From the NCBI GenBank assembly GCA_903845315.1, contig CAIMWY010000456.1:1-5908 (forward strand): a stretch of 5,908 nt of DNA. Direction: 5' to 3'. Each line of letters starts with the position of its first letter. Position 1 is the first letter of the stretch. A program made the position numbers and the translations under genes. Under the pieces are notes generated by a model. That model was not told the origin of the DNA. It saw nothing but the letters and a program-made list of their open reading frames with translations, and did no database searches. The stretch comes from an uncultured Burkholderiales bacterium (GTDB taxonomy: Bacteria > Pseudomonadota > Gammaproteobacteria > Burkholderiales > Burkholderiaceae). Below, piece by piece: positions 1 through 5,747 of the stretch.

Positions 1-828
1 CGCCCATCCAAAAAACAGGCTGCCCAGCGCGTTAAAACCACCAATGACACCCAGTGCCTTTGCGCTCAGCATAGGGTCGAGCCCGCAAAGCTCAAGATAA
101 GTTGGTAGATGGGTGGTCAAAAAGACGAGCTGCATTCCGCATACAAAATAAGCCACAGTCATCACTGCATAAGGTGGGTGCTTGAGGGCGTGACGTGCGA
201 CATAGCTTGCGCTTTTGTTGTCAAGACCGGGGCGGGCAGGGATGGGAAGCTCATCAACCTTAGAGCCATACCAAGCGGCCGGAATCATGCACACGCTAAG
301 TGCAACAAAGCCTAAAACGCCATATCGCCAACCAAAGTCTTGTGACAAAGACTGCCCTATGGGGGCCGCAATCAAAGCACCAATCGATCCGGCTGCAGAG
401 ACGACGCCCAGGATGGTGCTTCGCATCTCTGGAGATACGCATCGCGTTGCAACCGCCATGGACATGGCTGACCCCGTACAAGACAAAGACAAGCCAATCA
501 ATAGACCCGCGCCGATCAACACGACAAGAAAGCTGTGAGCAACGGCAAGGAGCACCAGTCCAAAAACATACAACAAAGAGCCAATCAGCATGAGCTGTCT
601 GTAGCCGTATTTGCCAGCCCATGCACCAGCAAATGGTTGCAAAATTCCCCAAGACAGGTTTTGAATAGCGATTGCCAAGGTGAACTCAGAAATTGAAATA
701 CCGGTTTCTTGGGTTAAGGGGTACATAAAGACCCCCAGGCTCTGTCTTATCCCCATGCTCAAACTCAGCATGAGAGATGCGCCAATCAAAATGGGCAGGG
801 TCGCTTTCATCAGACGGTTTGAATTCAT
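1..828 (-). CDS. MFS transporter, N-terminal 276 residues (cut by window edge)
   Basis: This is an inner-membrane secondary transporter of the major facilitator superfamily, probably an organic-anion importer. The reading frame is open from the ATG at 828-826 to base 1, giving 276 of a usual 400 or so residues. By eye there are about eight hydrophobic segments, near residues 11-34, 47-67, 79-98, 100-124, 137-157, 166-187, 217-240 and 256-275. A polar loop at about 188-215 separates the two six-helix halves. The stretch GIRQSLGVF (26-34) followed by AIQNLSWGILQPFAG (54-68) is typical of the monocarboxylate/organic-acid type of MFS carriers. The loop-2/3 motif A reads GAWAGKYGYR (68-77), so the usual aspartate is a glycine. 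FGWRYG (165-170) is another family hallmark. The gene starts 19 bases after the SnoaL-like gene and is its likely operon partner. No strong Shine-Dalgarno sequence is visible. The substrate is unknown; its position suggests it imports the operon's acid. Confidence 0.93.
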   Translation of the reverse strand, partial: MNSNRLMKATLPILIGASLMLSLSMGIRQSLGVFMYPLTQETGISISEFTLAIAIQNLSWGILQPFAGAWAGKYGYRQLMLIGSLLYVFGLVLLAVAHSFLVVLIGAGLLIGLSLSCTGSAMSMAVATRCVSPEMRSTILGVVSAAGSIGALIAAPIGQSLSQDFGWRYGVLGFVALSVCMIPAAWYGSKVDELPIPARPGLDNKSASYVARHALKHPPYAVMTVAYFVCGMQLVFLTTHLPTYLELCGLDPMLSAKALGVIGGFNALGSLFFGWA

Positions 829-847
829 GGTTAAATTTTTGAACGAT

Positions 848-1309
848 TTATGTACGTCGAAAATCAACGTAAGTATCTTTGCTTGAAATACGCCATGCAC
901 CATCGACTTGCACAAGCTCATCGCGATAACGGCCGACAGACACTGGGCCAGCTAGAGATGCTGGTTCGTTTGAAATTGGTTCCACGCCAAACTCGCGATA
1001 CACCGTGAAGTAGCTATGAATCACGATGTGTCCAGAGCGACTGAATGTTGGACGCAAGTTTGTCAGGATGTGCCGGACGCGCACGTTGTCAGGCGTTGCG
1101 TGCAAAGTCTCTCGAAGGTGCTTGAGCCCTAAGATTTTTCGGTCGGGGCGTTGCCATTGGACCTCATCCGTCACCAATGGTTCCATATCGGTCCAAGCAC
1201 GCGCGTCAAAAAAACCCATGAAGCGCAAAACCACATCTTGGCAAGTTAGTGCATTGAGCCATCGCTGCACTTCTTCAGCAGACGCGGGTGGTTGTATCTG
1301 GTCACTCAT
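848..1309 (-). CDS. SnoaL/NTF2-fold protein, possible small dehydratase or isomerase
   Basis: The product is a 153-residue cytoplasmic protein of the SnoaL-like (NTF2-fold) superfamily, the right length for a single-domain member. The N-terminal helices (about 11-45) include FFDARAWTDMEPLV (33-46), the family's typical helix with its Asp. A strand with RHILTN (79-84) follows, then the C-terminal strands with VGRYRDELVQ (125-134) and GAWRISSKDTYVDF (137-150), the classic antiparallel sheet signature. His80 and Asp36 could line the central pocket, as catalytic His/Asp do in scytalone dehydratase and bile-acid 7-alpha-dehydratase, but this assignment is inference. An upstream ATG at 1357 was rejected because it lies inside the preceding gene. 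The chosen ATG at 1309 forms an ATGA overlap with that gene's stop, which implies translational coupling. Members of this fold may be enzymes, binding proteins or dioxygenase beta subunits; no alpha subunit is present here. Confidence 0.88.
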   Translation of the reverse strand: MSDQIQPPASAEEVQRWLNALTCQDVVLRFMGFFDARAWTDMEPLVTDEVQWQRPDRKILGLKHLRETLHATPDNVRVRHILTNLRPTFSRSGHIVIHSYFTVYREFGVEPISNEPASLAGPVSVGRYRDELVQVDGAWRISSKDTYVDFRRT

Positions 1310-2490
1310 TTGGGTGGATGCGCGCGCAGCGCTTCTTCGTTCACATCCATACCCCAACCTGGACGGGTTGGGACGCGCAGCACACCATTAGAAATTTCCA
1401 GCGGATGTGTGAATAAATCTTGCATCCAAGGCACCTCGTCAACCACAAACTCCATGGCCTTGAAGTTTGGCAACAAAGCGCAAAGATGTGCCCCCATCAT
1501 GGTGGATAGGTAGCCGTGGTAATTGTGGGCGGCGACGTTGATCTCGAAGGAATCGGCCAGCGCAGACATTTTCATAGCATTGACCATGCCATTCCACTGC
1601 ACATCGATGATCGCAAAGTCCACAGACTTGGCCTCTAAGTAAGGCCGCATTCCTGCCATGCCATAAATCGTTTCGAGTGAGGCAATAGGAATAGAGGTAC
1701 TCTGACGAATTGCGGCAAGTTCGTTTGCATCATGCAGGTCTAATTCAACCCATGCCATCCCTAGTGTTTCAAGCTTGCGACACAGCGCGCGAGTGCTGGC
1801 TGGGCGGAAGTTGAAATTCAAATCGATCATGATGGCTGCATCCTTGCCCACGCCTTGACGCAGTGCTGAGATGTGGTTCACCACGGCATCCAACATGGCA
1901 TCGTCCACCAAACGGTCGGGCCAGTGCGCCTGTGTTTGCAAAAGCCCGGGTGAGTGCACTCGGGGCCCGCCTTCTTCAAACAGGATGACGTTTGTTTTGA
2001 GTGCGCTGTAACCCATCTCTCGCACTTGCTGGCCGAGTGCAACCACGTCGTCCAAATTACGAAGTGGCCGGGCAAACTCTGGTGGTAGAAATTTGCCATG
2101 CCGCACACGCGCTGTGCCACAGTGCGACCAATACATCGGCAGGTCCAGTCGCATGGCGCCACCGAGTAGGGTGTGCACTGGCAACGACAGGGCTTTGCCA
2201 CGGATGTCAAGACATGCGTTTTCGATGGCCGCACAGGCTTGCGCGCAAAGTCCTCCGGGCGTGAGCCGGGTGACGGTGCGCAACAGCTCATGCACGTACG
2301 TGGTGTTACATGGGTCGAGGCCCATGAAATGTGTCGACAGCTGGCGAATCACATGTGTGAGGCCGGGTGTTGATCGCGCCTCGGAGAACTCAGACCAACC
2401 GATGAGGCCTTCGTCTGTCTCTATTTTGAGGAATGAAACCACACGCCAACCCGCATCGGCATGGTGATCGGTGATGCTGATGATCTTCAT
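1306..2490 (-). CDS. Mandelate racemase/muconate lactonizing enzyme family protein (enolase superfamily)
   Basis: This 394-residue protein has the usual length for the family. The N-terminal capping domain covers about residues 1-125 and the TIM barrel about 130-355. The family catalyses Mg-assisted removal of the alpha proton of a carboxylate, leading to dehydration, racemisation or cycloisomerisation. Visible metal ligands are Asp223 (in MIDLNFN), Glu249 (in WVELDL) and Glu273 (in ASLET). The His-Asp pair of the mandelate racemase subgroup is His322 (AAHNYHG) with Asp296 (IIDVQWNG), and Glu347 (KAMEF) fits the late-strand glutamate. The second-strand motif is Lys165-Thr-Asn167, where many members have K-x-K. 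The second metal strand reads E-L-D rather than the common E-E-P. The C-terminal RVPTRPGWGMDVNE (372-385) is typical. It lies 3 bases after the dehydrogenase gene and overlaps the SnoaL-like gene by 4. The substrate is not assignable; sugar-acid dehydratase is my first guess and 2-hydroxyacid racemase the alternative. Confidence 0.95.
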   Translation of the reverse strand: MKIISITDHHADAGWRVVSFLKIETDEGLIGWSEFSEARSTPGLTHVIRQLSTHFMGLDPCNTTYVHELLRTVTRLTPGGLCAQACAAIENACLDIRGKALSLPVHTLLGGAMRLDLPMYWSHCGTARVRHGKFLPPEFARPLRNLDDVVALGQQVREMGYSALKTNVILFEEGGPRVHSPGLLQTQAHWPDRLVDDAMLDAVVNHISALRQGVGKDAAIMIDLNFNFRPASTRALCRKLETLGMAWVELDLHDANELAAIRQSTSIPIASLETIYGMAGMRPYLEAKSVDFAIIDVQWNGMVNAMKMSALADSFEINVAAHNYHGYLSTMMGAHLCALLPNFKAMEFVVDEVPWMQDLFTHPLEISNGVLRVPTRPGWGMDVNEEALRAHPPK

Positions 2491-2493
2491 GGT

Positions 2494-3513
2494 TTATTCC
2501 ACCTGAGAGCTTGGCTTAAAAGGCTTGTTGCCAGTGCGAATCACATGTCGCATCGCTTGCCAGTCGTTCGCCAAGAAAGAACGCAGGTTGTCGCAGATGA
2601 TGGGCACGTTGATGCGGGCCACGTCCTCATGCACAACCCCTTGGTGACAAGTGATGATGAGGTTGTCGAGATCCCAAAAAGCATGCTCAGACCCTAACGG
2701 TTCGGTCATGAAGACATCCAGGGCAGCGCCTGCGATTCTGCGCTCGCGCAATGCCTCTAACAGTGCATCCTCGTCGAGCACGCCACCCCGTGCAATGTTG
2801 ATCAGAAAGGCGTCAGGCTTCATGGCCTTGATGACGTCTCGGTCAATGATGTGATGTGTGTCAGGGGAGTAGGGAACCAGCAGCAGCAGATAGTCAAACT
2901 CAGCAACAGTACTGAGCAACTCAGTGCGAGGCCGCATGCGGTCAAAATTTGGCACCTCTAGGCGCGAGCCGATGCCAACCACATGCATGCCCAGTGCCTT
3001 GCATGCGGGCGCTAGTGTTTCGGCGATCGAGCCAACGCCGACGATGCCGATGGTCTTGCCGTTGAGCAGTTTTGATGGCCAACGCTCCCAACGATGGTCC
3101 AACTTGTTTTGAAAGCTTCGCGGCAATTTGCGAGCTAACGACAGCATCAGCGACAGCGCCAACTCCGTCATAGGTATTCCCTGCGTTCCGTGGATATTGG
3201 TCACCATCACATCCGTATGAAGGCTAGGGTGGTCGGCGATGTTGTCCACGCCAACCCCAATTCCCTGAACCCACTGTAAGTTGGGTGCGTTGCTATAGAT
3301 GTGTCCTGCACTGGCGCCTAGATAGGGCCCGTGCGTCACGATCACGGTTGTGTTGGCAAGATAAGGGTCTGCCTGCGTTGGATCGGCAACCACGTGCAGG
3401 TCAAGGTCTGGAAACGCTTGACGAATACCGCTCTCGTATTGATGCCGAATGCCATCGGGCACTTGCAAGATCATCAGCAGGCTATGCCCCTGCGTGGACT
3501 TTGGGGAACTCAT
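2494..3513 (-). CDS. D-2-hydroxyacid dehydrogenase, NAD(P)-dependent
   Basis: This is a cytoplasmic oxidoreductase that interconverts a 2-hydroxyacid and a 2-oxoacid. At 339 residues it is a normal length for the D-isomer-specific family. The split substrate domain covers about residues 12-115 and 300-327, and the Rossmann nucleotide domain about 116-299. QGIGVGVDNI (83-92) is the family's substrate-domain loop. The nucleotide motif is TIGIVGVGSIA (154-164), with the third glycine replaced by Ala164. After the second Rossmann strand it reads VGIGSR (179-184), with no acidic residue and with Arg184, which points to NADP(H) rather than NAD (inference). The catalytic set is complete: Arg242 in NIARGG, Glu271 in DVFMTEPL and His290 in ITCHQG. 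The last departs from the usual T-P-H. The ATG at 3513 overlaps the Bug gene's stop as ATGA; a later Met14 is a less likely start. A glyoxylate/hydroxypyruvate reductase-like role is possible, but the substrate is unknown. Confidence 0.95.
   Translation of the reverse strand: MSSPKSTQGHSLLMILQVPDGIRHQYESGIRQAFPDLDLHVVADPTQADPYLANTTVIVTHGPYLGASAGHIYSNAPNLQWVQGIGVGVDNIADHPSLHTDVMVTNIHGTQGIPMTELALSLMLSLARKLPRSFQNKLDHRWERWPSKLLNGKTIGIVGVGSIAETLAPACKALGMHVVGIGSRLEVPNFDRMRPRTELLSTVAEFDYLLLLVPYSPDTHHIIDRDVIKAMKPDAFLINIARGGVLDEDALLEALRERRIAGAALDVFMTEPLGSEHAFWDLDNLIITCHQGVVHEDVARINVPIICDNLRSFLANDWQAMRHVIRTGNKPFKPSSQVE
2499..2504 (-). promoter_or_regulatory. Ribosome binding site for the enolase-superfamily gene
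   Basis: On the minus strand this reads AGGTGG, eight bases before the ATG at 2490. It is the clearest Shine-Dalgarno sequence in the operon and fixes that start. It lies inside the last codons of the dehydrogenase gene, so the two genes must be read from one transcript or be translationally coupled. Confidence 0.7.
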
Positions 3514-4487
3514 TCGGCTTTCAGTTCTATTTTTCGGACAACCGGCGTCCAGGTCTGGACGTCGTCAGCCAACAGTTTGCGGGTTGCCTCAGCACCGACG
3601 CCAATAGGCAAGAGGTCGTTGCTGCGAAGTCTGGCCGCTACCTCTGGCTGGGTGACGGCTGCGATTGCTTCCCTGGCCAATGCATCCAGGACCACAGTCG
3701 GAGTACCTGCAGGTGCAAATAAAACCAGTTTGAAGGAAGCATCGAAGCCAGGTAGCCCTGACTCGCTGACGGTAGGCACTTGGGGTGCGATGGGTGAACG
3801 CTTAGAGGATGAAACAGCCAAAGCAACCAGCTTGCCCGAGGCGACATGGGGCAACACCGTTGGGCCAGGCAGAAAGCCACAGTCAACTTGGTGTCCTAGG
3901 ATGTCGGTGGTTGCCGGAACCGCCCCTCGGTAGGGCACATGCGTCATGGAGCTACCAGAGCGAAACAACAGCAGTTCCATGGCCAGGTGACCGGGTACAC
4001 CCACACCACCCGATGCATAACTCAGATTACGTTGTTTGCCAAGTGCCACCAACTCTTGAACGTTCTTCGCAGGCACAGAGGGGTGACAAACAAGTACCTG
4101 TGCAAAAGATGCCAGCGTTGCCACTGGCACGATGTCTTTGGCTGGATCAAAAGACATTTTTGCGTAGATCTGTGGGTTGATCGTGAACAGCGTGTCTGTG
4201 GTGATGCCAACCGTATACCCGTCAGGGCGTGCCTTGGCGACAATTTCTGCGCCGATGTTGCCGCCGCTGCCGCCACGGGGGTCGACCACAAACGGTTGCT
4301 TGAGTGCATTGTTCATTCGCTCGGCAATCAATCGGGCTGCGACGTCGGTCACACCGGCCGGAGGAAACGTCAACACAATCCTCACAGTGCGGTCAGGCCA
4401 CGATTGGGCATAGGCCAATGGCGTTGCAGCGAACATTGTTGCGAACAAGAGTAAAGACAAGGATCGGAGAATGATTATTTTTTCCAT
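3510..4487 (-). CDS. Bug-family (TctC-like) periplasmic solute-binding protein
   Basis: The product is a 325-residue periplasmic binding protein of the Bug/TctC family, which binds small carboxylates and other small metabolites, classically for tripartite tricarboxylate transporters. The chosen start is the ATG at 4487. It gives a clean signal peptide: a charged N-terminus (MEKIIILR), a hydrophobic core and a cleavage site after AYA (25-27). The frame stays open to 4589, but that extension would put about 34 polar residues before the signal peptide. Family landmarks are SWPDRTVRIV (29-38), the first ligand loop FPPAGVTDVAAR (41-52), GGNIGAE (75-81), ARPDGYT (86-92), THVPYRGA (182-189) and GSGK/VALAV-like elements near 216-225. 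The loop is less canonical than in the divergent homologue (PAG in place of AGG). Cys134 and Cys203 in the mature part could form a disulfide. It is the first gene of the operon. No TctA/TctB genes are nearby, so the permease partner is unknown. Confidence 0.95.
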   Translation of the reverse strand: MEKIIILRSLSLLLFATMFAATPLAYAQSWPDRTVRIVLTFPPAGVTDVAARLIAERMNNALKQPFVVDPRGGSGGNIGAEIVAKARPDGYTVGITTDTLFTINPQIYAKMSFDPAKDIVPVATLASFAQVLVCHPSVPAKNVQELVALGKQRNLSYASGGVGVPGHLAMELLLFRSGSSMTHVPYRGAVPATTDILGHQVDCGFLPGPTVLPHVASGKLVALAVSSSKRSPIAPQVPTVSESGLPGFDASFKLVLFAPAGTPTVVLDALAREAIAAVTQPEVAARLRSNDLLPIGVGAEATRKLLADDVQTWTPVVRKIELKAE

Positions 4488-4571
4488 ATTCGACGCTTTA
4501 CAGTGAACTTTGATGTAACGGTCGCAGTCTAGCCCGATAGTGCCCTTGAACGCCTGCGAGGCCCTCTTTGC

Positions 4572-4589
4572 GTGTCCACTTCTCGACAC
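4572..4589. promoter_or_regulatory. GTGTC-N8-GACAC inverted repeat, possible regulator site
   Basis: GTGTC at 4572-4576 and GACAC at 4585-4589 form a perfect five-base inverted repeat with an eight-base gap, next to the tentative plus-strand -35 element. CACTT also occurs twice as a direct repeat, at 4577-4581 and 4587-4591, one helical turn apart. Either could be a regulator half-site arrangement in the divergent promoter region, but short repeats of this size also arise by chance. Confidence 0.2.
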
Positions 4590-4617
4590 TTGGATCTAGG
4601 TAAGTTACCCATAAAGT
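4590..4617 (+). promoter_or_regulatory. Tentative sigma-70-like promoter for the plus-strand Bug gene
   Basis: TTGGAT at 4590-4595 and TAAAGT at 4612-4617 are separated by 16 bases and each match the sigma-70 hexamers in four of six positions. The start codon at 4693 would then have a leader of roughly 70 bases. The match is weak and rests on inspection only. I found no convincing promoter for the minus-strand operon in the same region. Confidence 0.25.
4599..4609. promoter_or_regulatory. Perfect 11-base inverted repeat, candidate operator
   Basis: The sequence GGTAA-G-TTACC is a perfect palindrome around one central base. It sits in the divergent region between the two Bug genes and inside the spacer of the tentative plus-strand promoter, where a bound repressor would block RNA polymerase. 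Sites with GT and AC half-site cores are common for GntR-type regulators, which often control sugar-acid and hydroxyacid genes. No such regulator gene is in the window, so the assignment is inference. Confidence 0.4.
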
Positions 4618-4692
4618 TTGATTCCTACATTATTTGAACGCGCTCTGCTGCGCAGCCTCGACAATCCCGCCAAACACCACGAGTCCATGCCC

Positions 4693-5658
4693 ATGAAAAA
4701 ACTCATCATCTGTCTAGCTATGTTCTTGTCCCTAGCGCCAGTTTTGGCACAGCCGCAAGATTGGCCTAACAAGCCCATCCGATTGATCGTGCCTTTTCCT
4801 GCGGGAGGTCCCACCGATTTGGTCGGGCGTGAAGCAGCAAACATCCTGCGCGAAGAATTCAAGCAATCCGTGATTGTTGAAAACAAGCCCGGTGGGAACG
4901 GCGTTTTGGGTCTTTCGGTACTCGCCAAATCGCCCGCTGATGGCTACACCATAGGTCTGCTGGCTATCACCGTGGCCATTGCACCGCACCTTGGCAACGC
5001 CCCCTTTGACACTTTCAAGGACTTTGCCCCCATCAGCAACATGGTTTCCATGACTCCTGTCGTGGTGGCCAACAACAACGCGCCCTTCAACACCTTGGCC
5101 GAGTTAACTCAGTACGCCAAAGCCAACCCCGAAAAGCTTGCCTATGGCACCCCGGGTGTGGCCACCGTTCCCCATCTTGCCGCAGAGTTGTTCCAGATGC
5201 AGTCTGGCACCAAGCTCAACCATGTGCCCTACAAAGGCGCCACGCAGCAAATTCAAGACTTAATGGGCGGCTCGACATTGCTTGACTTCCAAAGCTCTTT
5301 GGTCGTCGCCATGCCGCAGATCAAGGCCGAGCGAATCAAAGCCTTGGCCGTGCTTTCTGATAACCGCTCTGCGCAATTGCCCAATGTGCCCACTGCCAAA
5401 GAGTCTGGCTATCCAGGACTCGTGGTCTCACCATGGTTTGGGCTAGGTGCACCCGCCGGTACACCTGTAGAGATTGTTTTAAAAATACAACTCGCTCTTG
5501 CCAAGGGCTTTAACACCAAAGAGGTTCAAGACCGCTTTACTGCGATCGGTGCCTCTGTTCACCCCAGCAAGTCCCCCGCTGAGTTTTCGGCATACATCAA
5601 GACCGAATACGAAAGATGGGGCAAAGTCATCAAGTCGGCCAACGTCAAAGCTGAATGA
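4693..5658 (+). CDS. Bug-family (TctC-like) periplasmic solute-binding protein, divergent copy
   Basis: This is a second Bug/TctC periplasmic binding protein, 321 residues, transcribed away from the operon. The start at 4693 gives the signal peptide MKKLIICLAMFLSLAPVLA with cleavage before Gln20. An ATG at 4687 would add only Met-Pro, and a TTG at 4618 would prepend polar residues, so both are less likely. No strong Shine-Dalgarno is visible; a GAG lies upstream at a workable distance. Canonical landmarks are DWPNKPIRLIVPFPAGGPTD (23-42), VENKPGGNG (62-70), SPADGYTIG (80-88), YGTPGVATVPHLAAELF (151-167), LNHVPYKGA (175-183) and APAGTP (253-258). The first ligand loop is the textbook form, unlike that of the minus-strand copy. 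The two proteins differ widely, so they are not a recent duplication and may bind different ligands. The only cysteine lies in the signal peptide core and does not form a convincing lipobox. No permease gene is adjacent. Confidence 0.95.
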   Translation: MKKLIICLAMFLSLAPVLAQPQDWPNKPIRLIVPFPAGGPTDLVGREAANILREEFKQSVIVENKPGGNGVLGLSVLAKSPADGYTIGLLAITVAIAPHLGNAPFDTFKDFAPISNMVSMTPVVVANNNAPFNTLAELTQYAKANPEKLAYGTPGVATVPHLAAELFQMQSGTKLNHVPYKGATQQIQDLMGGSTLLDFQSSLVVAMPQIKAERIKALAVLSDNRSAQLPNVPTAKESGYPGLVVSPWFGLGAPAGTPVEIVLKIQLALAKGFNTKEVQDRFTAIGASVHPSKSPAEFSAYIKTEYERWGKVIKSANVKAE

Positions 5659-5670
5659 ATTCTGTGGGCC

Positions 5671-5747
5671 TTACTTGCCGGTTGAAGCTGCATCCAGTTG
5701 CGAGGTGTATCTCTCAGACAGTCGATGCACGGAGTTAAATACCTTTT
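5671..5747 (-). other. Possible frameshifted tail of the MarR gene
   Basis: If one base is removed from the A run at 5747-5744 (minus strand), the MarR frame continues past its stop as VFNSVHRLSERYTSQLDAAS and ends STGK at TAA 5673-5671. The added 23 residues read like an amphipathic helix and would fill most of the convergent gap, leaving 12 bases before the Bug stop. The tail is either a lost extension or a chance open frame. I saw no clear rho-independent terminator in 5659-5734. Confidence 0.35.

Noticed and set aside
296..652. Minus-strand open frame of 118 residues inside the MFS gene
   Set aside because: It lies in another frame within the MFS coding sequence, is rich in Cys, Trp and Arg, and has no family features.
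1310..1357. Longer start for the SnoaL-like gene at 1357
   Set aside because: It would overlap the preceding gene by over 50 bases, and the added residues are a shadow of that gene's C-terminal coding sequence; the ATGA overlap at 1309 is the natural start.
3331..3933. Plus-strand open frame of 200 residues
   Set aside because: It runs antisense to the 5' end of the dehydrogenase gene and the 3' half of the Bug gene and shows no domain pattern; it is a shadow frame.
4488..4589. Upstream extension of the minus-strand Bug protein to the ATG at 4589
   Set aside because: The added residues are polar and basic and precede an obvious signal peptide; they are more likely leader sequence.
4647..4656. 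GCTGCGCAGC palindrome in the leader of the plus-strand Bug gene
   Set aside because: It is a perfect ten-base palindrome but has no loop and no extension, and GC-rich palindromes of this size are common; too weak to call an operator or hairpin.
4618..4692. TTG-initiated N-terminal extension of the plus-strand Bug protein
   Set aside because: It would place 25 mostly polar residues before a clean signal peptide that starts at the ATG at 4693, and no ribosome binding site supports the TTG.
5659..5734. Transcription terminator between the convergent genes
   Set aside because: I looked for a GC-rich stem followed by a T run on either strand and found none that was convincing.
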